DNA of 64,000 nucleotides, from the NCBI GenBank assembly GCA_017893485.1, contig CM030366.1, positions 52,420,565 to 52,484,564 on the forward strand, given 5' to 3'. The DNA is from Hemerocallis citrina. Its lineage: Eukaryota > Streptophyta > Magnoliopsida > Asparagales > Asphodelaceae. Position numbers and translations under genes: made by a program. Positions 33,311 to 44,870 of this stretch are shown here, piece by piece. Numbering within the stretch: the stretch's first letter is position 1; every line of letters begins with the position of its first letter. Under the pieces are notes generated by a model, which was not told the DNA's origin, did not search any database, and worked only from the letters and a program-made list of their open reading frames with translations.

Positions 33311-34589
33311 ATTATTGATGTGAATTATTTGCAAGTGTAAAAAATTGCAACAAGTAGTATAGATAAGTGAAAAGAGTGTCGAACCCACAAGAACTAATTA
33401 TTTTATCGAGTACCAAAATTACTAGATTAACTACTATTTGGAAAATCTAAATTCAATAAAGAAAACAACTAAATTAAATTAATCCAAAGAACTAAATAAA
33501 TTAATTAAAAGGAGCAGAATCTGAAATTTTTGCGATTTGTTAATGGCAAAATAAATTCTAGGGATTTTGATTTCACCTAACTAATCCCACACAATTCATA
33601 ATTCCATGTGAAAAAAAAAATTATTTTTCCGAGTTGTAGACCAAAATCCCCTAATTATTCAATGATTTCTCTCGAACAACACCAAAAATATCTCCAACTA
33701 ACAGTTTGTCATATCTCTATGCAAATTTAATTAATTAAAGACTCATTAAGTTCTATGGATTTCTTTATAGTCACATCAATTGCGGTAAATCATCTCTAAT
33801 TTCGTTCAATCAATGGTGTTCAATTTTATAGTTCTAAATCACAAATTATCTCTCGGTCTCTCCATGATCCAATAATTCATACAATAGTTGGCCAAACAAT
33901 TGTAAGCATTAAACACAAAAATCAAACACATAACCATGGAAAAATAGAAAAATTAATATGGAATTAAAAATTGTGTTCTCAAAACTAGGCTACATCAAAG
34001 CCCTAGAAAAATAAAATTTAGTTCATAATAAAATTGCAATTAACAAATATTGTCTTGGATTGCATAATAAAAGTTATAAGAGAGAAAAGAGGTACAGAAA
34101 GAACTGTTTTGTAAAAAAAAATTGCAAACCGAGATGCCTCGATTTGCATGCCGCCAAGCCAAAACCACACGATATCTTCCTCCTTCTTTCTTTTATTCTG
34201 TTTTTATTTCCACGCATGCACAGTAGTGCCGCCCCCACCTACCTATTTCCTTCACGCCGCAATCTTTTTTTTTTATTTTTTATTTTATTAATCTCCACGC
34301 CGCCACCTACCACTTTTATTCCTTCACGCCGCCAAATACCACAACCCCCCTCTTCAAATGCTGCTTCTCTGTCGTTTATATAGGGGGTAGGTGTAGGTGT
34401 AATATAATTAAGGTTTAGTTTAAATTAGTTTAAATTAGATTAGGATTAGGATAGTTAATTAGGATTAGTAAATATTATTAGATAATTAATTAATTAGTTT
34501 AAAAATTAATAGATTAAAATTAATCTATTAAAATTTTAAACTAATTAAATTAACTAACCCTAATTTAAATCTACTCAACTTTAAATTTT
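33311..34589. other. Unassigned AT-rich non-coding block
   Basis: Contains GAGTGTCGAACCCACAAGAA near 33378 and a long A-rich stretch with ACTAGGCTACATCAAAGCCC near 33985, words I associate with a dispersed plant repeat but cannot name. The frame at 34060-34383 is low complexity. 34380-34560 holds GGTAGGTGTAGGTGTAA and TTAATTAA-rich repeats. No gene. Confidence 0.4.
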
Positions 34590-35950
34590 ATATTGGAAGC
34601 CCAAAACTAGTTGGAAGCCCAAAACTAGTTTATTTCTTCATTATATTATTATTATTAATTGTTTATTTTTTCATTATATTGGAAGCCCAAAACTAGTTTG
34701 GTTGTATTATTATTATTATTATATTCTTCTTCTTCTTCTTCTTCTTCTTCTTCTTCTTCTTCTAAAAGCCCAGTTTTAGCCCACATACAAGCCTCAAACC
34801 AAGGCCATACAAGCCTCAAACCAAGGCCTTATTATTAATTGAGTCTTTTAATTTAATTTGTAGCCCATATCCATAAGCCTAATATAAAACCAAAATCCTA
34901 GTCTACCCAAAACCCAAACCCATAACCCCTACCCAAAGTCAAACCATCAGTTTAAAATTACCCCAGATCTCTCCCACTCAATCTCACGTTCTCCCGCTCT
35001 CTCATATAACAGCCAATCACCCCCTCACCCCCACACCCCAACAAATCTCTCCATAACTACCCATTAATCCCTCACTCCACTTAACAACCCTCCCACTATA
35101 ACATTATTATAATTATACACTCTCCCCTTCGTGCTCTGTCTCTCCCAGCACACACACACACACACTCTCTCCCTCTTCTCTCCCTTCTTCCTCTGCTCCG
35201 AAACAAATAGAGCGTCGCCAACCCATCACCATCTTCCCCCGTCGCACCCCCGCCTCTGCAGCGCCACTCGCAGCTCCGCCCTCACCTCACTACCATTGCC
35301 GAAACCCAACCCCCTGATACCTTCTAAATCTTCTTCCTCCCAACTCATCTCGCGAACTCGCACCCCGATCGCCTTGCTCCCCGCTCGACTGCAACTCAAC
35401 CAGCATCGCCGCCACCAACTGCAATGCAAAAACACATCGACCACGACCTTCCGACCATCAACTGCAACCTCCGAAGCTCATCATCTTCAACCTCTGCATC
35501 ACCCTGACCATCTCGCCATTGACGTAGTCAGCTTCATCCTTGCCTCCTAGTAAGCACCCATCGTCAGCCCCTCATATCCCTTTCTCCTCGTTGCTTAGCC
35601 CCCCTCCTTCTCCTCAATGCCAACCGCCATCGCCTTCCTCCTCTGTTCCAAAACAGAGCATTCCTTGCTTCCGCAACCAACGCCCATCGTCGAGCCCACC
35701 ACTCGCGCCTCGCCTCTGTCTCCTCCGCCATCTCCGACCCTCCTCATTGACAGCAACATCCCTATTGTCTTCCTCTGCCGTTGCTGCCCTCCAGCGTCGC
35801 CGTCCTCTCAAACCTCTGCACCCCCGTCGACTATCCCCACTTTCTTCGACTGCCAGCACCCCGTTGACTGCTCCTTCCCCACTGTCGCCACTGCTCCTCC
35901 CACTGCTGCCGTCCCTCTTGTTCGCTACCTTCCATCGCAGCCGCGTGCTG

Positions 35951-36085
35951 TGTGCCCTCTCGCTGTTCGCTGGTTACCCTCTCGCAGTTTGCTGTTTGCC
36001 CTCTCGTTGTTTGCTGTTTGCCCCTCTTGCTGTTCGCTGGTTTGCCACTCTCGCTGTTTTCTGTTTTGCCACTCTTGATGTTTGT
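35951..36085. repeat. ~23-bp minisatellite in V-LTR copy D
   Basis: Six diverged units of the CCCTCTCGCTGTTYGCTGKTT type in the C-rich leader. Not present in the other V-LTR copies. Confidence 0.75.
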
Positions 36086-36936
36086 GCTTCTTACTGTTCA
36101 TACTGTTGTTGCAGAGCACATATAGTGCACGTGTTTTGGTACACGTAGGTTGCATGTATTGTCGTCGGGATGCTCGTCCCATTATTCTCATTATTATCGG
36201 AATCGTCGTCACCTCTAAGGTAAGTATCTTGTACACTTTATTGTTTTGTACAAGCATGTCATTTGACCTCCCTCAATTAGTAGTTATATTTGATTATCGT
36301 AATTGAACCGCGTTACCGTTCATGTTCACGAAAAATGCCCTTTAAGTTTCAATTGATTGAACCATCGTATTTTCATGCTTTACAATCTCTCCATGGTTAA
36401 GTCTGTCGTTATATATTGAATCGAATAAATCATTTTGCCTCCGTGATTCGATGCCCCTCAAAAGGTCATAAATAATGATTTGTATGTTTTTGCCTTGCTG
36501 TTTGTTATAAGATTATGACCTAGTTACAGTTTGAATCAATTAGCAATTTATGAATAAAAGTTTTAGCTTCCCTGAGTCTAGTTTCTAGAACTTCTGACGG
36601 AACCTGATTTGCTTTCCCGTAGCAGCCGGGAAGCGAGTTTTTGTACAAAATGTTGTGCTGTCCAGAATTGTATATTTATGTTTTTAAAAATCAAATACGT
36701 TATTTTTGTATTTAAAACTGAATTGATACAGTGGATAAATCGAATGACTTTATATCATGTACTGCATGGTTTATTATTGTAACTGTTTCATTGATTATAT
36801 CGTCTGCCTGTATACCGATTACATGTACACGACTGAATCACATTAAAACAATGACAAGCTGGGGTAATAAGGGTACGACCTAGTATTGGATAATATAGGG
36901 GACTGTATTCGGAAGGGAGCTCGTGGTTTTTCTACC

Positions 36937-37075
36937 ATTACTGAATAACTGAATGACTGAATAACTGAATAACTGAATACTGAATGACTGTATATTGTTC
37001 ATTGAACATTGATACAGAATACTGAATGACTGAACAACCAAATAACTAAATCATGTTTTCTTATCTACATGTTTT
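36937..37075. repeat. Tandem repeat at the V-LTR variable site, copy D
   Basis: Units of ACTGAATA/ACTGAATG repeat many times between conserved flanks. Confidence 0.85.
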
Positions 37076-37798
37076 ACTGAGTACATGACCTATAGCATTC
37101 ACCACTAGAGTATAAACGTTAACATGCTTGTATGCACCCGAACCTGTGGTATGAGATGCAGGATTGCGTGCATTAGCTAAGACTGATGAAATGGATAGAC
37201 TTAAGCTTTAAACTGAGCATATGCATTTTCCGTTACAAGTTATATGATTTCATATACATGTTACATGTTTCAATCTACTAGTTCATGATTCATGCTCTTA
37301 AGACAAGTTACTTGATTCTCAATTTCTTGTTTGTATCCCTCATTACATGATTTGTTTCCTGTATACATTTAACCCCCTGTTCCTTGCTATATTACTGTTC
37401 TTGTTTTATTTTTCTTGTACTACTTGTGGCCCGTTACTTATTATAACGGGTGTTCTCCTTTCCCAACTCGAGATGATGAACTTATAGGAGTGGAAGAAGA
37501 ATTGGCAGAAGCAATCAGTGATCAGGTGTTCTGAAGAATGGAGATGGATTCCACCCTGCTTTTACTTGCTTATGTTTTCATTCTCAGTTATATTTGTTTA
37601 CTGCAAATGTAACTCCTGTTATTCATTTTTCGTATTTTTGGTGTATTTTTCTCTTTCTTGAGTATTTGTACTCTCTTGTATTTTTTCTTGGACTGTATAT
37701 TGGAGTTGTTTTCGATATATGTTCATTTTGTTTCATTTTGAGCTCTTTGTGTTGATTTGTTCGTCTTTGGTTTCGTTCTCCATTGATTGTTGTTCTTT

Positions 37799-37816
37799 TC
37801 TCTTCATTGTATTCTT
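37799..37816. repeat. Target-site duplication of the LINE-like insert (left)
   Basis: TCTCTTCATTGTATTCTT, exactly repeated at 40300-40317. Confidence 0.93.
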
Positions 37817-40299
37817 TTTTTTGATATATCGGATAGAGCCAAACGGCTCCAGCCATCAAAAAATATATTAATCAATAAAAACAGTTAATGAACAAACAAA
37901 TAATCAATGGTTTTACAAGATGTAAAATAGAAAATAAGCATATAAAAAAGAAATAAAAAACGGCTGAAAAGCCAGCAAAACGGAGGTCTACGCAACAACA
38001 GAAGCTCCACTCCGAAACAAGGGGGCAGAGCAAAAGGCCAGGAAAACAGCCAAACCAAATTGACGCACCCGAGACAGACCTGGACCTAAACGACTGAGCC
38101 AAGAAACAGGAGGCCAAACATCCCCACACGAAAACATCCAACTCCATTAGCAGTCCAAGGAAACTCTAGCGGCACAAACGGAGGCAACGCACTGCCTACA
38201 CCAAGGATGTCAAAGAGAAGCCAAGATTCAATTGTGCACAAACTGATGAGCTGACACAGAAGTAGCTTTCCTCGCCAGTATACGAGCACTCACTCGAATC
38301 TACAAGTGATTAAAGACTTTCTTATTGTATCTCCGCTTGACGGGGGGAGGGGCAACCTTCATCGCAAGGGGCAAAATGGTCGCATGGTCGGATGAAGAAA
38401 CTTCGACAATGATAGGGCATGATGGGGTCAAGGGAATGCTGGGAACGACCGTTGAGGCAATTGGGATGGAATTGGTAGTGTCGGCCCAACGGGGGAAAGA
38501 AGATTCATCAAGACTCAGGGAAGGCTTAAGGGAAAGGGAGTGCAGGATATGTTTAAGCTCCAACAGGAGCTGATTGAGCCACGAATGAACTCCTAAATGT
38601 TGATACCAAGAGAATAAGCATCCAGGAAAATGAAAAGAGAACGTAGGGCCTTTGGGAGAAGAAATCTTCAAACCACAGGGAGAGTAAAAAGATAAAGAAG
38701 GGGCCTTAAAATTAAAAATAGCCCTGTCAGGATGCACTTGGGGGTCAGAAATGCGGCACTGCGGAGCATGCCCCCTCGCACAAGAAGTCCTCAAATGAGA
38801 AGAGAAATAGGATTTAAATGAATCAGAATTTTTATCCAGATGCCAACACAACGAAGGTGCCACTGAGTTAGAACGGGATGAGCCTTATAAGAACCCAAAC
38901 GAGGGTAGAAGACAAGTTTCGTATAAACTTTACGATCCTTAAAACAGTTAGCAATATTAGGAGGTAGACAAGTAGCAAGAGAATCACGATAAGGAGAGAT
39001 AGAAGTAGAGAAGCTCGTAGCTGGCAGAGAAACAATAACAAAGGAGTGGAGGTCCTTTCCAGTATCAGAACTGAACTTTCTAGCCAAGCAAGCATGAAGC
39101 TTGCGCTTTAATAGGGGGTAGTTAATAAAGGGGAGGAGTTTGGTCGGTAAAGGATGACCTCTGGGAAAACCAAGGAGTTTTTGAAGGGAGAAGCATCTAC
39201 TGCAAGAGTGACCAAACTTATCACATAAAAAGCACTTCATCTTATTCACGCACTCACGTTTAAAATGACCAGGAATGAGGCACCTGAAGCAGACCCGATG
39301 AGGGTCGGGCTTACGAGGAGAAGGGGAATTTGGGAAAATGGGAGAGCACCGATGGTGATAGATGTTATCCAACAGAGGAGAAAATAAGTCCCACTTCAAT
39401 ACCTGAGCCGATTCAGAACAGTAAGAGCTAGCTTCGGACTCGATGAGATTCATGGTAGAATCCAACCCAAGAGTCTCAAAGCAAAGCACCAACAGAGAAA
39501 AGGTACTGGACAATGGTACCACTTATAGTACAGATCCAATCCCAGAAACACAGCACTTATCAAAGAACAAAATAGCGCCACTCAAAGAGGGGCAACAACA
39601 CCCTCCACAAAGGGAGAGAAATAGTGGAGATAAAGTAGAATTCGAGAGGATAAACAGAACGACCGAACTTGAACAAGCTCTTGGTCAGAACACAGAAAGG
39701 AGCTTAATAAGCCACTGACAGTATCGATCCCCAGGGAAGGAGGAGCGCAATGCCAGAGGAAACAATCGGTCAACCCGAAAGAAACTCAGCTTAGGGGAAT
39801 TGACACAACGCTCAGAGGGTGCAGCAATGCAAACGCAAAGCTCCAACGACACACACAAAAAACAACATAACTAGAATCTACAGCTAACGATTAAAGCAAA
39901 CGAAAACTCACAGTGAGCGGATAACAGGGAAGACCATTGAGCGCTGCGGGGTGGAGCGAAACTGGCAGGAAGACCACCGAGAATGGGAGCTCCGGCATGC
40001 AGAGCAAAGTCATCACCGGATGGAGGCGCAAGAGGAATCGGCACCTGGATGCGGCGAAAACCCTGGAGGCGAATGGGGGCCTTGGATCGCAACACCGAAG
40101 GGGAAAAATCCGAACGCCAAGGAAAGGGCGGAGAGGGGAACTGGGGATATGGGTCTGGAGAGAAGGAAGCAATGAACAAAAATAAAGAAGGCAGTATGGG
40201 GGAAGGGTGAGCAGGATGGCCGGATCTGGCGGAAGAAAAGCTAAGAAGAGAGCCGGCAAGTTCGCTTTTCAAAATCGCAATCGGTCTACTTACTAATAA
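37817..40299 (-). mobile_element. LINE-like insertion with ORF1 only
   Basis: 2483 bp between perfect 18-bp direct repeats, the mark of target-primed reverse transcription. On the minus strand it ends GATATATC followed by an A-run at the left target copy, typical of plant L1 tails. It carries one zinc-knuckle ORF and a 3' UTR-like T-rich tail, and no endonuclease or reverse transcriptase. It is either an internally deleted L1 or a LINE-mobilised transcript. Minus frames at 39871-40308 and 37872-38147 lie in UTR-like parts and are uncalled. Confidence 0.85.
38300..39453 (-). pseudogene. LINE ORF1-like zinc-knuckle protein, one frameshift
   Basis: ATG 39453 (MNLIESEASSYC). Two adjacent CCHC knuckles, CFRCLIPGHFKREC and CFLCDKFGHSCSRC, at about residues 50-85 indicate nucleic-acid binding. 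The frame continues through a Ser/Leu-rich region. Near 38880 a frameshift moves it to the frame that continues from about 38863 to a stop at 38300, ending in a basic PPVKRRYNKK tail. About 385 codons in all, the size expected of a plant LINE ORF1. No coiled coil is evident. It could instead be a retrocopy of a host zinc-knuckle gene. Confidence 0.65.
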
Positions 40300-40317
40300 T
40301 CTCTTCATTGTATTCTT
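40300..40317. repeat. Target-site duplication of the LINE-like insert (right)
   Basis: Identical to 37799-37816. Confidence 0.93.
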
Positions 40318-40548
40318 ATTTTCTTTATTTTTTTCTTGGGTGCTCGTGGTGTTTTGGTTGGTTACCCTATTCCCAATCCTATTGCTTTTGATCCCTAATT
40401 GATTACCAAAGCCATTGACCTACAATCCTATTTTGAGTCCTATACAATTTATCCTAATCAAATCCTAATTAAACTAATCCTATTTCTTCTCCTATTGGAC
40501 CCAATTAAACCCAAATACCCACATACCTAAACCCTAAACTAAACACCC

Positions 40549-40557
40549 TATATAAAA
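40549..40557 (+). promoter_or_regulatory. TATA box of V-LTR copy E
   Basis: TATATAAAA with telo-box-like AAACCCTAA words on both sides (about 40530 and 40575). It would start transcription near 40580, leaving a ~425-nt leader before the donor at 41007. Confidence 0.65.
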
Positions 40558-41003
40558 TCTCTCTCCCTCTCTACTAAACCCTAACCCTAATCACCTCACC
40601 CTAAAAACCCAGTCTCTCTCTCCTCCCTTCCGGCGCCGTCAACCCCGGCCCGATGCCCCATCGACTTGCACCCCCCCTACACCCGTCGCACCCGACCTGC
40701 ACCTCTCGATTCCCCTAGCCGCCACCACATCAACTGAGCACCATCACCATCTTCATTACCTTTCCGTCTCTCTCCCTCCGTTCCCTTCCCGGTGCAGCAG
40801 CAGCAACCGCTGGAGCAGCAGAGCTAGCAAGGGCCGCCGCTGCTACTCCTGACACTCTCTTTCTCTCCCTCATTAGAGTTTGCACGTGCTCGAGTTGCAC
40901 GTGTGATCGTGGGTTGATTGGTTCGTGATCTTGTTCGTGGGTTTTGTTTGTTGCCGGGATCCGTTCCCGTTATTCTTGGTGTTCTTTGTTTTTGTCTTCG
41001 GTT

Positions 41004-41020
41004 AAGGCAAGTAACTTGTA
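41004..41020 (+). other. Splice-donor-like site in V-LTR copy E
   Basis: AAG/GCAAGTAACTTGTA. The same position reads AAG/GTAAGTATCTTGTA in copy D (36217) and AAG/GCAAGTAACATGTA in copy B (28712). Copy D is a perfect donor; the others are GC-type donors. Paired with the acceptor at 43841. Confidence 0.5.
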
Positions 41021-42535
41021 CTCCAATTTCTTTGTATGATACAAGTCAAAAATACCGCTTATAGTGTAGTTAGGTTCTAGAGACAACTCGTGTGCGTGTT
41101 ATCTTTGATGGATTTTGTCTCTATTGTTCTATTGACCATAGTTTCCTCACGACACAAAATCAATATGAAAACAACTAGGCTTGACCGTTCTTGATCTATT
41201 CATATATGAGAGATAATTAGAGGAAATTATGTGTTTGATGAGATCCATATGATATGATGGTTGTAAATATGTTATATACTCTATTTCATGATGTTTGGAC
41301 ACCTAGTAGATTCTATACCATGTTTGATTGTGATTGGAACAAGTTTCGTTTGATTTATGTTGGTTTTGTTATTAGAGAGAAATCTGTAATTTATCGATGA
41401 TCAGTTTTGAATTGTATTTTTGACCATATTAAGATCAGAATTCTTATTTTTGTATTTGATATGAATTGTAGAGAAATCTGTCTTCTTTCTAATCTCTCTA
41501 ACTTTGATCGATTTCGTTTTCGTACGAGTGAGTTATGGCTGTTTTACTACGGAGGTGTATTCTATTTCCAGATTTCGTTTCTTGATGATTTTGATGATTA
41601 AACTATTTTGATACTAGTCCTAATTATATTATTTTGATATGAAACGTTGCACAATATTTCTATATCTATCTAGGGATTACCCAAATTTTTGGTGGATTTT
41701 ATTGATGAGTTTTATACGCCATTTCATGCTTGTTTATGAAAGCTATATTTGTTGTATTTTGCTCGCTGTTCCGTAAAGAATCGTATTTTCACCCTATTTC
41801 CTTTTACTTTATGGAAAATATTTATGAAATATAAAAGTTATATTATTTTGTCTATTTTCGACTCCCTTTGGCGGATTCGGATTTCGTTTCACGGTATGTG
41901 AGATATTTCAGTTTTCGTACAGCAGTGTTGGAAAATCTAGATTTGCCAAAGTATCATTTCTTGATGTTTCCTGATTTTTGTTGACTGAACTAATTTTACT
42001 GGAATATTATGAAAATTATATTCTGATACTATACATATAGAGGATTACCCCAGATTTTTCCTAAATTTATTTGAGAAGTTTTAATGCTATTTTTTTGACT
42101 GAGAATTCAGTTTACTGATTTCTGGCTGAACGTATTTTTTGGATTCAAATCAGCTTTGAGTTATGATTTTGTGAAGTACTGTATGGCTTATATATAATCT
42201 CTGGATTTGTGTGGAAGTCTATTTACCATATTCTTCGATGGATTCAGATATGGATTTCTATAGTAACGGGAATCACTGTTTTAGTACTATTCTGTCATGC
42301 TGTCCTGAATATGAACATATACTGTTTTGCTCGTTTATGTGACCGTATATCATCTATGCATGTTTATTTGTTTCCCTGAACCTAATAATGATTGTATCAT
42401 GTTAGGTTGAAACTATTTCGTACACAGTCATGCCTGTTTGATAACCATAATAAAAGTAATCAAGCCAGGGTTTCTTAAGGGAAGATCTAGTAGTGAAAAA
42501 TATGGAAACGTGTACTTGGAAGGAAACTAGTGTTC

Positions 42536-42609
42536 CATACTATTACTGTTACTGTTACTTTTACTGCTACTATTACTGTTACTTTACTGCTACTACTACT
42601 GTTACTGAT
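42536..42609. repeat. Tandem repeat at the V-LTR variable site, copy E
   Basis: Units of TACTGT/TACTGC repeat between conserved flanks. A second ACTGTTAGACTG run lies at about 42735-42800. Confidence 0.85.
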
Positions 42610-43699
42610 ACCTGAGTACACTGCCCCATCATGGTCCGCTATGAAATCTAAAAGCGAAACTGTTTGTTGTAGCAACCATGTAGTAAAAACCGGGAAGCAT
42701 GAAGTGCTACCTAGCTAGTAATACACACAAGACTGTAAGAATATAAGACTGATACTGTTAGACTGAGACTGTTAGACTGGTACTGTTATACTGTTACACT
42801 GATATATCGAGCTTATTGTTACTGGACACTATTAGTTGCCATATGACACTGCTACTTGACACATGTATTTGTACCGTTAGTATACCATGCTAGTTGACTT
42901 TGCTTTACTGATTCATGGTAGATATTACTGTTTATGTATTATTCCATGCTATTTGTTAGTTTTCCATGTGCTTGTATCCTACATTATAAGTGGCTCGTAA
43001 CTTACAATTGACGGGTACTTATTTTCTTTTTCTTACTCCTGCAATTATTAATTACAGATCAAGATGGTCAGCTGCCCGACGGCATTGGTGAAATGAGATA
43101 TTAGTGCTGGATTTCTTGTTTATTAGTATTATTATTATTGTTGCTTTGGAACAATGTATTTTGAGTACTTAGATATTTATTTTGTATTTGGACGATGTGA
43201 CCTAGGATATTTGACTTGCCCAGATTCTGATTTATTTGAGAATATTATATTTTGCTTCAAATAAATTCTGTTGGGTTATTAATTCAGTTATGCATGTGTG
43301 GTTGATTCTCTTGCTTCCGACTCTGATTATTTTGTGAGATGGTGTAAAGATTCCTGAACAGCTTATAGATGATGAAAATCATTCGTTGGGCTTTTATTGC
43401 GTATCCGTATTCCGTATTCTTTTTGGAAAGTGGGGCGTGACAGCGAACCTTATATTCCGGGCTTTGTTGACCCGAAGTTATTTACTTTCCAGATGTTGGT
43501 TATGTATGATACACTTCATGGATTATTCATGTTTATGTGATATTTTATGGCATGCGTGGTTATTGTCATCTTTCATATTTTTGAGTTAAATTGTACAGCT
43601 TATGGATGATATGAGTTGGCATGCTTATATAATTCGCTGGGCCTCAGTTGCATGCCTGTGTTTCCATATAATGAGAATCGGGGCGTGACAGGTTTTTAA

Positions 43700-43712
43700 T
43701 GGTATCAGAGCC
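43700..43712 (+). promoter_or_regulatory. Primer-binding site of V element E
   Basis: TGGTATCAGAGCC, an exact initiator tRNA-Met complement, nine bases after the LTR end. Confidence 0.9.
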
Positions 43713-43844
43713 AGGTTAGGACTTTACTAGTTTGGGAGTTTAGCCAGGCTTTCACTCAACAATATATGCACCATGTTAATCACATAAATGTTTAGTAACC
43801 AACTTATAATCTGGAATACTAACCGGTTTGATTATGTGCAGACT

Positions 43845-44870
43845 ATGGCTCGCGGAAGTTCTTCTTCTTCTTCTCGACTAAGGGACGAACAGTCCGAGAA
43901 TTCAGCCGTTCTCCAAGCACCACAACAAGTGATGCAACTTCAACAAGAGCATAACGAGTTGATGAGGGCAACCTTGGAGGCCGTTAACCGAACCACCGCT
44001 GGACCCGCACCAGGGTTATTGCTTTCGAGACCTGGCACAGTTGCAGATTTTATGAGGTTGGACCCGGACAAGTTTATGGGCATCAAGACTCCCCTGGTAG
44101 CTCAATAGTGGCTGCTTCGGACTGAGCAGCTATTACAAGCAGCGCGGATTTCTGATGTCGACCGGGTGGATGTTGTAATCATCTAGCTCATGGACCTTGC
44201 CCAGATCTGGTGGAGGGCACAAATCGAAAGGTTGGAGGGGCCTTTTACCTGGGCCCCTTTCACCGAGAGCTTCCTGACGAAGTTCTTCCCCATTGTCACA
44301 AAAATTGGGATGGAGTGACAATTCCTCTTTTTAACGCAGGGGAGTCGGTCTGTTGATGAGTATGCCGCGGAGTTCACCCAGCTTAGTCGCTTTGCAGTGG
44401 TCATTGTGGCAAATGATAAAGATAGGGCCCGGAGGTTCTTGATGGGTCTCGATTATGATATTCAGGATCGTCTAGTTGCCCACAAGCACCATACATACAC
44501 TTCAGTTCTTGATGCTACGAGAATCCAGGAACATGCCCATCAGAGGAGGAAAGCAGCCTAACAGACGATGCAGCCCACTACCATCACAAAGCTATCAGGA
44601 GGAGCTATATGGAAGCCGGTTCCGAACCACAACGGCCAGAGCACTACCCTACCCATCAATAACTCTGAAGAAGGGCCCGACATGTAACTATTGCCACAGG
44701 GTTGGACACCCCCGCAAGGACTGCAAGGTAGCCAACCTTCTTTGCTTTGCATGCAGAGAAAGAGACCACATGGTTCGGGATTGCCACAGAGGAGAGGTAG
44801 TGCACCAGCAGGAGGATCAGCTCCAGGAGGAACATGAGGTTAGACTTACAACCTGATCAACGAAGGCGTG
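43845..44870 (+). pseudogene. gag: Gag of V element E, Tekay/Del-like, four in-frame stops
   Basis: ATG 43845 is preceded by TTATGTGCAG/ACT, an acceptor-like site 3 nt upstream. The N-terminus is Ser-rich (MARGSSSSSSRLRDEQSEN), then comes a Gln-rich helix, then the Retrotrans_gag core (FMRLDPDKFMGI, WWRAQIERLEGPF, VDEYAAEFTQLSRF). Two intact CCHC knuckles follow: CNYCHRVGHPRKDC at 44683-44724 and CFACRERDHMVRDC at 44743-44784. Stops are at 44106, 44184, 44316 and 44559, and the frame shifts near 44640. It would coat genomic RNA. Downstream there is no RT or integrase. Confidence 0.88.

Larger units (their letters stand above)
34590..37607 (+). mobile_element. V-LTR copy D, partial
   Basis: Starts in the GGAAGCCCAAAACTAGT part (three nearby copies) also found in the 3' LTR at 45974. 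A (CTT)n run at 34725-34762, CT-rich leader, C-rich part (35190-36090), donor AAG/GTAAGT at 36220, CAAGCTGGGGTAATAAGGG at 36853, the variable site, and ACTGAGTACATGACC at 37077. Cut at 37607 where copy E starts. Long frames such as 35540-36148 are C-rich artefacts without homologues in the other copies. Confidence 0.7.
37608..43690 (+). mobile_element. V-LTR copy E, 5' LTR of V element E, split by a LINE-like insertion
   Basis: TGTAACTCCTG start and CGGGGCGTGACA end. Without the insertion and its duplicated target the LTR is about 3.58 kb. Order: AT-rich U3, telo-box-like AAACCCTAA words (40530-40590), TATATAAAA at 40549, C-rich leader, donor-like AAG/GCAAGT at 41007, U5-like AT-rich DNA, variable site (42536-42609), and an extra GGGGCGTGACA at 43431 suggesting an internal duplication of the terminus. 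Followed by a perfect PBS. Confidence 0.75.

Noticed and set aside
35540..36148. 202-codon Pro/Ser/Leu-rich frame in V-LTR copy D
   Set aside because: Low-complexity C-rich leader with a 23-bp minisatellite; overlapping frames of similar composition on both strands, not conserved in copies A, B, C or E.
39871..40308. 145-codon minus-strand frame at the start of the LINE-like insert
   Set aside because: Pro/Ser-rich 5' UTR-like sequence, overlapped by equally long plus-strand frames, and it stops well before the zinc-knuckle ORF.
40525..40620. Cluster of CCCTAAA/AAACCCTAA words like a plant telomere
   Set aside because: Only a few scattered copies around a TATA box in an LTR; better read as telo-box promoter elements.
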